DNA of 64,000 nt, taken from Microglena sp. YARC. Its lineage: Eukaryota > Chlorophyta > Chlorophyceae > Chlamydomonadales > Chlamydomonadaceae. Each line of letters starts with the position of its first letter. The first letter of the stretch is position 1. The stretch is taken from positions 14,206,135-14,270,134 of the forward strand of contig CM039462.1 in assembly GCA_022414725.1 (NCBI GenBank). Reading direction: 5' to 3'. Below, in pieces: positions 52,487 to 62,735 of the stretch. A program made the position numbers and the translations under genes. The notes beneath the pieces are model-generated. The model saw only the letters and a list, made by a program, of their open reading frames with translations. It ran no database searches and was not told the origin of the DNA.

Positions 52487-52493
52487 TATAAAT
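52487..52493 (+). promoter_or_regulatory. Possible TATA box of the UVR-ApaG gene
   Basis: TATAAAT stands 323 bp upstream of the first ATG, followed by a long pyrimidine-rich leader (CTTCC-type) from about 52500 to 52800, typical of a 5' untranslated region. This is inference from position. Confidence 0.4.
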
Positions 52494-52815
52494 TCACACC
52501 TCTTGTTCCTCCCTTCCTCAGCCCCTTCTTTCCTCCCTTCCTTCTTTCTTTCCGTCGCTCTATCTTCGCTTCCTTATCTTCGCCGTTTCTTTCTTCGCCG
52601 TTCGTTTCCTGCCGTTGTTTCTTCTCCTCCCAACCGGCCCAGCTTCCCACCCATCTTTAAAGACTTCAGTTCGTTACCATCGCTCCCACTGAGGCACTCC
52701 CTCCTCACCCCCCCTCACCCCCACCAACGCCTACCTACCCCCCATCAAATACGCTCACCAGCTCCTCCCCCTCCCGCCCCCCTCTCCACCCCATCCCCCC
52801 ACCGTACGCACTATC

Positions 52816-53065
52816 ATGTTCACCCAACTATCCTCAACCTTGCGATCTGCTTCCCTCCACGCCATAGGATCCCCCCAGACCCCACTCCCTCGCTCCCTCG
52901 CTCCCTTACCCATGCGTAAAGTCCGACGCGTGACCAACCACCTCAACCATAACCACACCCGCGACCTCAAGTCCTTCCCCCAAGGCCGCGCGTGCACGAG
53001 ACGGAGAGCTATATACAGCGACAATCGAGCCTACGCGCAACCTTCGGTTGGGGAGTACGCAAGTG
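52816..53065 (+). CDS. UVR-ApaG exon 1: start and transit-like peptide
   Basis: ATG at 52816 opens MFTQLSSTLRSASLHAIGSP, followed by Pro, Arg and Lys-rich sequence (PLPMRKVRRVTNHLNHNH) and ending YAQPSVGEYAS. The donor is AAGTG|GTAAGA, phase 1, which fits the exon 2 acceptor. No acidic residue occurs in the first 40 positions, typical of organelle targeting. An alternative upstream frame from 52503 is Ser/Pro low complexity and has no splice continuation. Confidence 0.7.
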
Positions 53066-53299
53066 GTAAGACTGGACTGGGACTGGATCCAATTCGACGG
53101 GCTAGCCATAATAGCAACTAGGGTTCTTGATCGGGTGGCGGGGGTGCGCGATACTGCCATGCACATTGTCACCCGACCTACCATCTGAGCAAATGCTTTC
53201 CTATGGTTGTACTTGGCAGGAGTACCACCCACCGGCCCCTAACAAGCCAATTTGCTTACACTGTAATTTGAGAACCCTGGCAGAGAGAGATCCAGAAGT

Positions 53300-53530
53300 A
53301 TTAGGGTTAGTTGTGGTGTGGTGATGGTTAGTTGTGGCGTGGTGGTGGTGGTGGGTAGTTATGTGTGGTTTGGCGGTGTTTAGTTGTGGTGTGGTGGTGG
53401 TTATTTGTGGTGTGGTGGTGGTTATTTGTGGCGTGGTGGTGGTTAGTTGTGGTGGTGCGGTGGTAAGTTGTGGTGTGGTGGTGGTTAGTTGTGGTGGTGG
53501 TGGTGGTGGTGGTCAGTTGTGGTGAGGTGG
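53300..53530. repeat. GTGGTGGTTAGTTGTGG repeat in intron 1
   Basis: T/G-rich units of 15-25 bp. From 53531 to 54060 the intron contains AGCAGCTTCTA-type and ACATACATACA-type dispersed motifs but no exon. Confidence 0.85.
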
Positions 53531-54059
53531 ATGCAGTAACAGAGATAGGCTGTGCACCTGTGCATGTGCATGTAGCCTTCATCCGGCTTAGTACACCCAC
53601 AGTGTGCACGTAGCCTTCATCCACCCACTCATCATCAGTGTTTTTCTATTCAGCTACGACCAGCAGCTTCTACGCAACTCCCCTTTCTGGCTACACAGCC
53701 AAACCGTATGCAACCTAGCACACCTTGAATTAAATTATCACTGTAGCACGAACTCAGGGCCCCCGTCGGTTATACGATTGTTTGGGGCTCAGTTCATCAG
53801 TGCTTTTTCTTTTTAAGCCCTTCCTATACGGTTGGGCAAGTCCCTTTAGCCTATTTGGCCTACCCCTGGACTGTAAAATACATACATACATACATACACA
53901 CCTTGAAGCTGCCATTCTCAGTTTTCCAGCACGGCTGAAATCATGGGTGCAGCCCGCTGGCTGCTTGGGGGAGCTACCTAGAAGCTGTTGCCCGAAGCCG
54001 AAAAGAAAAACAGAGCTCATCATGATAGTTATCAGAGGGCATTGTAGTACCTTTTAAAC

Positions 54060-54745
54060 CATTGAATGCATTATACCGGTAGTTTTAAAAATCATGACGG
54101 CACCATGTTCAAATCATTCAATTCATTTAAATAATGACGGCACCTTGTTCAAATCATTTTAATCATTACAGTACCTTGTTCAAAACATTTATATCATTAC
54201 AGTACCTTGTTCAAATCATTCAAAACATTTAAATCATGATGTCAACTTGTTCAAATCATTTATATCATTACAGTGCCTTGTTCAAATCATTTGCATCATT
54301 ACAGTACCTTGTTCAAATCATTAAAATCATTAAAATCATTATACTCACCAAGATCATTACAGTACCTTATTAACACCATTTACATCGTTAACATCGGTAC
54401 CTTGTTCAAATCATTAAAATCATTATACTCACCAAGATCATTACAGTACCTTATTAACACCATTAACATCGTTAACATCGGTACCTTGTTCAAATCATTA
54501 AAATCATTATACTCACCAAGATCATTACAGTACCTTATTAACATCATTAACATCGTTAACATCGGTACCTTGTTCAAATCATTAAAATCATTATACTCAC
54601 CAAGATCATTACAGTACCCTATTAACACCATTAACATCGTTAACATAGGTACCTTGTTCAAATCATTAAAATCATTATACTCACCAAGATCATTACAGTA
54701 CCTTATTAACATCATTAACATCGTTAACATCGGTGCCTCGTTCAA
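54060..54745. repeat. 84-bp minisatellite and precursor CATT repeats
   Basis: From 54390 the unit ACCTTGTTCAAATCATTAAA with TACTCACCAAGATCATTACA recurs five times at 84 bp. Upstream to 54060 the same TTGTTCAAATCATT core occurs irregularly. Confidence 0.9.
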
Positions 54746-54756
54746 ATCATTAAACT

Positions 54757-54832
54757 GCGAGGTTTCGAATCCTGTCGGGTGCACTTCAGTGTTCACGGTC
54801 ACTGTCAATCGCCATGGTAGCTTTGTTCAGGT
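54757..54832 (+). mobile_element. SINE fragment
   Basis: B-box-like GAGGTTTCGAATCCTGT followed by CACTGTCAATCGCCATGG, matching part of the SINE head and body. Both ends are truncated. Confidence 0.55.
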
Positions 54833-54846
54833 AAAGTAGCAGCCCT

Positions 54847-54867
54847 GAACCCTAAACCCTAAACCCT
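54847..54867. repeat. Interstitial CCCTAAA motif
   Basis: GAACCCTAAACCCTAAACCC, two to three plant-type telomere units just upstream of an acceptor. Confidence 0.7.
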
Positions 54868-54882
54868 GAATCGCCTGTGCAG

Positions 54883-55043
54883 CTCGTCACGTGTTGACCC
54901 GAGCCATCCAAGAGGCAGTGAAGAGAGAGGACTACAAAGTGGCTGCAGCATTGAAGAGAGAGCTAGAGCATCACAATGACAGTGACCCTGCTCATGAAAT
55001 CATGAAGCAGCTGGATAATGCCATCGCGACAGAGAAATATGAG
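54883..55043 (+). CDS. UVR-ApaG exon 2: UVR motifs
   Basis: The acceptor TGTGCAG|CT supplies two bases to finish the codon started in exon 1. It encodes AIQEAVKREDYKVAAALKR (first UVR motif: acidic-Tyr, Ala-Ala, Leu-Lys/Arg) and, after DPAHE, IMKQLDNAIATEKYE, which exon 3 continues with DASRLQARL to form a second UVR-like motif. The donor is GAG|GTGCGC. The donor edge is repeated four more times downstream. Confidence 0.85.
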
Positions 55044-55260
55044 GTGCGCCACCACCTTCTGGTGTACATGGTGCACACTGGTGGTGGTGGTAGTGGTGGT
55101 GGTGGTATAGGTGGTGGTGGTGACCCTGCTCATGAAATCATGCAGCAGCTGAATAATGCCATCGCGGTAGAGAATTACGAGGTGCGGCACCACCGTCTGG
55201 TGCACATGGTGCACACTGGTGGTGGTAGTGGTGGTGGTGTTAATGTTAGTGTTGTTGTTG

Positions 55261-55292
<32 letters not shown>

Positions 55293-55975
55293 GGTGTTAA
55301 TGTTAGTGTTGTCGTTGTTGTTGTTGTTGTTGGTAGTGGTGGTGGTGGTGGAGGTTAAATTATGAAGCAGCTGGATAATGCCATCACGGCAGAGAAGTAC
55401 GAGGTGCGGCACCACCTTCTGGTGTACATGGTGCACACTGGTGGTGGTGGTAGTGGTGGTGGTGGTGTTAATGTTAGTGTTGTCGTTGTTGTTGTTGGTG
55501 GTGGTGATGGTGGTGGTGGTGGTGTTAATGTTAGTGTTGTCGTTGTTGTTGTTGTTGGTGGTGGTGTTAATGTTAGTGTTGTCGTTGTTGTTGTTGTTGT
55601 TGTTGTTGTGGTGGTGGTGGTGGTGTGTGGTGGTGGTGGTGGAGTTAAATTATGAAGCAGCTGGATAATGCCATCACGGCAGAGAAGTACGAGGTGCGGC
55701 AACACCTTCTGGTGTACATGGTGCACACTGGTGGTGGTGGTAGTGGTGTTGGTGGTGTTGGTGTTGGTGCTTGTGTTGGTGTTGATAGTGGTGGTGGTGG
55801 TGATTGAGGTAGAGGTGGTGGTGATGGTGGTGAAATTATGAAGCAGCTAGATAATACCATCACAGCTGAGAAGTACGAGGTACGGCACCACCTTCTGGTG
55901 TACATGGTGCACACTGGTGGTGGTGGTGGTGTAGGTGAATGTGTGGTAGAGGTGGTGGTGGTGGTGGTAGTAAAT
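55044..55975. repeat. Four extra copies of exon 2 edge plus donor, with GGT/GTT repeats
   Basis: AAGCAGCTGGATAATGCCAT followed by GAGAA-TA-GAG|GTGCGG recurs with exon ends at 55181, 55403, 55693 and 55879. Each is followed by CACCACCTTCTGGTGTACAT and a GGTGGT/GTTGTT run. The copies even keep the reading frame to the junction. Confidence 0.92.
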
Positions 55976-56225
55976 GAGTGGTAATGGTTTTCTGTTAGAT
56001 GTGCTACATGTAGCTCAAGAGCTGATACTTGCTCCTTCCTTTGGGGGGTCCTACGGTAGAGCCTTTTGGGGATTCTTTGGGGGGGCAAAATGATACTAGT
56101 AGCACCCCACAGGCTAACAGGAGCACCATGGTGCTATGTAAGAACCTGTGGGGGCTGCTGTTTGCCCCAAGAAAGCTGCTAGGAGTACCCGAAGGCTACT
56201 AGGAGCACCATGGTGCTATGTACAT

Positions 56226-56775
56226 ACACTGGTTCCTTTCCTTTCAATAAGCCCTGGCTCGGCACTCGCTCTGAGCACTCCAGGGCCTTTCTTTCCGGCT
56301 TTTCTTGCCAGGTTCTTGGCAGCTTCTGGGCAGCTCCTTGAGTCAGCTACTGGGCTAAGCCCTGGCCCGGCACTCGTTCTGAGCCCTCCAGGGCCTTTTT
56401 TTCCAGCTTTTCTTAGCTGGGCATCTTCTGGGCATCTTCTTGATCCAGCAAATGGTCTAAGCCCTGGCTCAGGACTCGCTCTGAGCTCTCTAGGGCCTTT
56501 CTTTGCGGCTTTTCTTAGCAGCTTCTGGGCATCTTCTGGGCAGCTCCTTGAGTCAGCTACTGGGCTAAGCCCTGGCCCGGCACTCGCTCTGAGCACTCCA
56601 GGGCCTTCTTTTCCAGCTTTTCTTAGCAGCTTCTGGGCATCTTCTGGGCATCTTCTTGATCCAGCAACTGGTCTAAGCCCTGGCTCAGGACTCGCTCTGA
56701 GCACTCCAGGGCCTTTCTTTGTGGCTTTTCTTAGCAGCTTCTGGGCAGCTCCTTGAGCCAGCTACTGGGCTAAGC
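56226..56775. repeat. GCCCTGGCTCGGCACTCGCT repeat, five copies
   Basis: Units of about 100-125 bp contain CACTCCAGGGCCTTTCTTT and CTTAGCAGCTTCTGGGCA. Related to the dispersed AGCAGCTTCTAGGCAGCTCC motif. Nothing gene-like lies in 55980-56225 or 56776-57240 apart from short repeat traces. Confidence 0.85.
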
Positions 56776-57240
56776 CCCAATATTTCAAGATAGCTTATTA
56801 TGCCAGATCCATAATTAATATAATATTAATAATTAATATAATGTTAATATATTATAAATAAGCTATTCAACATAGCTTATTATGCCAGATTCATGGTGGT
56901 ATAGGTTGCTTTCAGTTTGACTGAACAGCCGGCCAGAGGAGCTACCCAGAAGCTGCTGCTCGTAGCTGAAAATATAAGTAGTTGTGCACTTACGGCATGT
57001 CCAGGCTTTTTAAACTGTATAAATCATCAGAATGGTGACTTTCTCCAGCTGCAGCATACGGGAGGGTCCTCTGAACACCATGCCCCTCCAGGCATTATTT
57101 TTGTTTTTATTATTTGCATCATCAGGGACATTAGTTTTTCTAGTGTGGAATTCAATATTTGTGTTTCACTTTACTTGTTTGTATTTCTTCATTCATGAAC
57201 TGTTCATTCATTGACATTTATTGATTTGTATGCATTTGCC

Positions 57241-58199
57241 TTGCAGGATGCTTCACGCCTGCAAGCACGCTTGAGGGAGATGGATGGTCAGAAAATGTTA
57301 CATATTTGTATTATTCATTTGTATGTAATTGTCTTGAAGGACGCTTCACGACTACAAGCGCGCTTGGACACCAACCTCACACCACCTCAGCCCAACCCAA
57401 CCCAACCCAACCCAACTCACACCACCTCACCCCAACCCAATCCACCCCACACCAACCTCACACCACCTCACACCACCCCACAGGAGCAAGAGTTTAACCA
57501 AATGCAAGATCGTGAAAAACGTGGAGAGTACTTGAGGGAGATGGATAGTCAACAAATGGATAGTCAACAAATGGATAGTCAACAAATGGATAGTCAACAA
57601 ATGGATAGTCAACAAATGGATAGTCAACAAATGGATAGTCAACAAATGGATAGTCAACAAATGAATAGTCAACAAATGGATAGTCAACAAATGGATAGTC
57701 AACAAATGGACAGTCAACAACTGTTACATATTTGTATTCTTTATTGGATGTATGTTATTGTTTGAATTGATTCATACATTTTGTATATTTATGTGTTTTA
57801 AATATCAATTTCTTTATTTTTATGTATATGCCTTGCAGGATGCTTCATGCCTGCAAGCGAGTTGAGTGAGCTAGAGGGTATGCCCAAAGATGGTCTTTCC
57901 AAGTCAATGTCCTGTTCCAGTCCGGGGACATTTTGAGTTGCTTCATTCATTTTATATGTTTTTATATTATAAATATTTGTATTCACATCCATTCCTTTAT
58001 TTGTATGCATTTGTCTTGTTGGATGCTTTACGCCTGCGAGCATGCTTGTGGGAGCTAGAGGGCATGCCTGAAAAGGACCTTTCTAAGTCCATGTCCTGTT
58101 CCAGACTGTTGACATTTTGAATTTCTTCTTCCATTTTGTATATTTATGTACCGATATTTGAAATAACCATTTCTTTATTTGTATGCATTTGCCTTGCAG
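57241..58199. repeat. Four decayed copies of exon 3 acceptor and start
   Basis: TTGCAG|GATGCTTCACGCCTGCAAGC-like junctions occur at 57247, 57340 (TTGAAG), 57839 and 58021 (TTGTTG) before the intact one at 58200. Later copies extend to GAGCTAGAGGGTATGCC and GACCTTTCCAAGTC-like exon sequence but carry stops or lost AG. Confidence 0.88.
57538..57722. repeat. 15-bp array ATGGATAGTCAACAA, ~12 copies
   Basis: A perfect or near-perfect 15-bp repeat that would encode (MDSQQ)n, joined to an open stretch EQEFNQMQDREKRGEYLREM after CCCACAG at 57480. It lies inside intron 2 and grew from one of the exon 3 copies (GAGATGGATGGTCAGAAAAT at 57279). An alternative exon cannot be excluded. Confidence 0.85.
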
Positions 58200-58378
58200 G
58201 ATGCTTCACGCCTGCAAGCTCGCTTGATGGAGCTAGAGGGTATGCCTGAAGATGACCTTTCCAAATCCATGTCCTGTTCCAGCGTGACAGTAACCAATGG
58301 AATCAGGGTGACTATACAAAGCTTCTACAGACCAGACGAGTCAGCGCCTGCTTATGACGAGTTTCTGTTTGGCTATAG
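58200..58378 (+). CDS. UVR-ApaG exon 3: second UVR end and ApaG start
   Basis: Acceptor CCTTGCAG|GAT, phase 0. It encodes DASRLQARLMELEGMPEDDL, then the ApaG start VTVTNGIRVTIQSFYRPDES and APAYDEFLFGY (first beta strands and the FxYR motif, whose Arg codon is split). The donor is TATAG|GTACGT, phase 2. Of five tandem copies of the exon start only this one is open to a donor. Confidence 0.9.
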
Positions 58379-59700
58379 GTACGTCGGCTTGGGGGCTTTT
58401 ATTTCTGGCTCATCTCAGCAGCTTCTAGGCAGCTCCTAGAGCCACCACTGTGCTACACCCAATGATGAGTTTCTGTTTGGCTGTAGTTAATTCATCTTCA
58501 GAGCTTTTCTTTTTTGGCTCTTCTCAGCAGCTTCTAGGCAGGTCCTTGAGCCAGCCACAGTGCTACAGCCAATGATGAGTTTCTGTTTGGCGATAGGTAA
58601 GTCAGATTCTGGGCTTTTCTCGGCTTCTGAGCAGCTTCTAGGCAGCTCCCTGAGGCAGCCTGAAGATAAGCTTTATTGCCTTCTTAGCAGCTTCTAGGCA
58701 GCTCCCTGAGGCAGCCTGAAGATAGGCTTTCTTGCCTTTCTAGCAGCTTCTAGCAAGCTCCCTGAGGCAGCCTGAAGATAAGCTTTATTGCCTTCTTAGC
58801 AGCTTCCAGGCAGCTTCCTGAGGCAGCCTAAAGATAAGCTTCATTGGCTACTTAGTAGCTTCTAGGCAGCTCCCTGAGGCAGCCTGAAGATAAGCTGTAT
58901 TGGATTCTTAGCAGCTTCTGGGAAGATCCCTGAGGCAGCCTGAAGATAGGATTTCTTGGCTTCTTATCAGCTTCTAGGCAGCTCCCTGAGACAGCTTGAA
59001 GATGAGCTTTATTGCCTTCTCAGCAGCTTCTAGGCAGCTCCCTGAGGCAGCCTGAAGATAAGCTTTATTGCCATCTTAGCAGCTTCTAGGCAGCTTCCTG
59101 AGGCAGCCTAAAGATAAGCTTCATTGGCTACTTAGTAGCTTCTAGGCAGCTCCCTGAGGCAGCCTGAAGATAAGCTGTATTGGATTCTTAGCAGCTTCTG
59201 GGCAGATCCCTGAGGCAGCCTGAAGATAGGATTTCTTGGCTTCTTATCAGCTTCTAGGCAGCTCTCTGAGACAGCTTGAAGATAAGCTTTATCGCCTTCT
59301 CAGAAGCTTCTAGGCAGCTCCGTGAGGCAGCCTGAAGATAAGCTGTATTGGCTTCTTAGCAGCTTCTAGGCAGAGCCCTGAGTCAGCCTGAAGATAGGCT
59401 TTATTGGCTTCTTAGCAGCTTCTAGGCAGCTCCCTGAGGCAGCCTGTAGATAAGATTTATTGGCTTCTTAGCAGCTTCTAGGCAGCTCCCTGTGGCAGCC
59501 TGAAGATGACCTTTTCAAGTCCATGTCATGCTCCAGCACGATGGTAACCTATGGGATAAGGGTGACCATAAAAAGCTTATACAGGCCAGAAAAGGGTGAC
59601 CATAAAAAGCTTATACAGGCCAGAAAAGGGTGACCATAAAAAGCTTATACAGGCCAGATGAGTCAGCGCCTGCTTATGACGAGTTTCTGTTTTGCCATAG
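58379..59700. repeat. ~56-bp GCTTCTAGGCAGCTCCCTGA satellite with decayed exon 3 edges
   Basis: The unit AGCAGCTTCTAGGCAGCTCC with CTGAGGCAGCCTGAAGATAA has a period near 56 bp. A higher-order block of about 260 bp is duplicated (about 58800-59040 and 59085-59300). GATGAGTTTCTGTTTGGC exon edges recur at 58462 and 58573. A longer decayed exon 3 copy spans about 59505-59700 (CATAG|AAAAAT in place of the donor). Confidence 0.9.
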
Positions 59701-59841
59701 AAAAATCAGCTTTAGGGCAGGGATTTTGGCGGGCATATTTTGAGTCCAGTAGGTCACATTTTGAGTCTGCAAGCACATTTGAGTCAAGTGGGGCACATCT
59801 GGATTTTGCGAGCATATTTAGAGTCCAGCAGGGCACCAGGA

Positions 59842-60812
<971 letters not shown>

Positions 60813-60827
60813 CACTCCATGCAGGGT

Positions 60828-61088
60828 GCTACATGTAGCACCTTACAGAATGCCCTGTCCAGTGCTGGTCTACCACATGACGTCATCCCACCATCACTAC
60901 CACTCCATGCAGGGTGCTACATGTAGCACCTTAGAGAATGCCCTGTTCAGTGCTGGTCTACCACTTGACGTCATCCCACCATCACTACCACTCCATGCAG
61001 GGTGCGACATGTAGCACCTTAGAGAATGTCCTTTTCGGTTCTGATCTACCACATGACGTTTATCCACAATCACTACCACTGCATGCAG
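60828..61088. repeat. Three extra copies of the exon 4 acceptor
   Basis: CACTCCATGCAG|GGTGCTACAT near 60834, 60913 and 61001 precede the intact CACTGCATGCAG|GGTACAGATA. Spacing is about 80-90 bp; the unit also holds CACATGACGTCATCCCACCA. Confidence 0.88.
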
Positions 61089-61181
61089 GGTACAGATATC
61101 GAATGAGAGCCGAAGCATAGTGCAACTAAAACAGCGACACTGGGTTGTGACAGACAGACAAGGAGAGGTCACAACTATCAG
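61089..61181 (+). CDS. UVR-ApaG exon 4: ApaG core
   Basis: After CATGCAG the first base completes Arg of YR, then VQISNESRSIVQLKQRHWVV and TDRQGEVTTI follow. These match the ApaG pattern YRVxIxNExxxxVQLxxRHWxITDxxGxVxxVRG. The donor is ATCAG|GTATCG, phase 2. Length 93 bp. Confidence 0.9.
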
Positions 61182-61221
61182 GTATCGCTCCCATGCTCCC
61201 AGATCTGGTGCAACCAAAGCA

Positions 61222-62130
61222 AGACTAGATTAGACTAGGCTAGACTAGACTAGGCTAGGCTAGACTAGAAATTGAAATTGAAATTGAAATTGTTACATCC
61301 GTGTAATACAGTTACTCAGGCCGGAGCTAGCTATAGTCACCGTAGGCTAGGCTAGACTAGACTAAAATACAAGTGCGAATCTGAGTGTGGATCAGACCAA
61401 ACTAAGTTCAATTAAACCGTACTAAGTAAAACTAAACCAAACTAAGCTAGTGTGAATCTGAGTGTGGATCAGACCAAACTAAGTTCAATTGAACCGGACT
61501 AAGTAAAACTAAACCAAACTAAGCTAGTGTGAATCTGAGTGTGGATCAGACCAAAGTAAGTTCAATTAAACCGGACTAAGTAAAACTAAACCAAACTAAG
61601 GTAGTGTGAATCTGAGTGTGGATCAAACCAAATTAAACTAAACCAAACTATACTAGTGTGGATCTGAGTGTGGATCTAACTAAACTAAACTGCACCAAAC
61701 TTAACTAGTGTGAATCTGAGCGTGGATCAGACCAAATCAAAGTAAACTAAATTAGTGTGAATCCATGTTTGAATCAAATCAAACTAAACTAAACTAAACT
61801 AAATTAAATTAAACTAAACTAAACTAAACTAAACTAAACCAAACTAAACTAAACTAAACCAAACCAAACCAAACCAAACCAATCTAAACTAAATTAAACT
61901 AAACTAAACCTAACTAAACTAAACTAAACTAAACTAAACTAAACTAAACCAAACCAAACCAAACCAAACCAAACTAAACTAAATTAAACTAAACTAAACT
62001 AAACCAAACCAAACCAAACCAAAATAAACTAAAATAAACTAAAATAAACTAAAATAAACTAAACTAAACTAAACTAGAGCGAATCGGAGTGTGAATCAAA
62101 TCAAATCAATGTAAACGAAATTAAACAAAA
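61222..62130. repeat. AAACT/CTAGA pentamer repeats
   Basis: GACTAGGCTAGACTA at first, then GTGTGAATCTGAGTGTGGAT plus AAACTAAACC blocks with a ~75-bp period (61440-61770), then almost pure AAACT/AAACC pentamers to 62060. Confidence 0.92.
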
Positions 62131-62375
62131 CTGAATTAAACACTCCCACTCCCATTCACACTCACACTCACACTCACACTCACACTCCTAATCCACTATT
62201 CCATACCAAACAAAATCAAACCATACCACACCACACCACACCACACCACACCACACCACACCACACCACACCACACCACACCACACCATACCACACCACA
62301 CCACACCCACACCATACCACACCACACCACACCACACCACACCACACCACACCACACCACACCACACCATATCAT
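62131..62375. repeat. CACTCA and ACACC pentamer repeats
   Basis: Short CACACT units are followed by about 150 bp of ACACC with rare ACC-ATA variants, just upstream of exon 5. Confidence 0.95.
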
Positions 62376-62420
62376 AACCTGACCTATAACACAATTGTTT
62401 CACAAATTGAATGGCTGTAG

Positions 62421-62553
62421 GGGTCCTGGTGTGATGAGCCAGCAGCCAATCTTGGGACCTGGTAAAAGTTTTGAATATACAAGTAGCAGCAGGATCCAGA
62501 CACCCATTGGATCCATGGAGGGCGAGTTCACCTTGCTTCTTCACGATGAAGAG
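62421..62553 (+). CDS. UVR-ApaG exon 5: ApaG C-terminal half
   Basis: After GGCTGTAG the first base completes Arg, then GPGVMSQQPILGPGKSFEYT and SSSRIQTPIGSMEGEFTLL, ending HDEE. This fits the ApaG motif VxGxxPxLxPGxxFxYxSxxxLxTPxGxMxGxY. The donor is GAG|GTGTGT, phase 0. The final ApaG strands (usually FxVxIPxFxL) are not in the window. Confidence 0.9.
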
Positions 62554-62626
62554 GTGTGTGTCGGGTGTCGGGTGTCGAGGGGCTAGGCAAGGGAGTCTCA
62601 GGGTAGCGGAAGGTTGGGCCAAATGG

Positions 62627-62735
62627 GGTCCAGGTAGTGAGCCAGGTAGAGTTTTAATACACAAGTAGCAGTAGGATCCACATACCCATTGGATCCATGG
62701 AGGGCACGTTCACCTTGCTTCTTCACGATGAGGAC
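62627..62735 (+). pseudogene. Decayed tandem copy of exon 5 end with a donor
   Basis: GGTCCAGGTAGTGAGCCAG onward repeats exon 5. It is most similar over AATACACAAGTAGCAGTAGG to CTTCACGATGAGGAC, followed by GTGAGT, a stronger donor than that of exon 5. In-frame stops upstream exclude its use with the exon 5 acceptor. Confidence 0.85.

Noticed and set aside
52503..52919. 138-residue Ser/Pro-rich frame in the UVR-ApaG leader
   Set aside because: Pyrimidine-rich 5' untranslated sequence; it overlaps the better supported ATG at 52816 in another frame and has no splice continuation.
54273..54839. 188-residue frame with 28-residue repeats
   Set aside because: 84-bp minisatellite within intron 1 of the UVR-ApaG gene.
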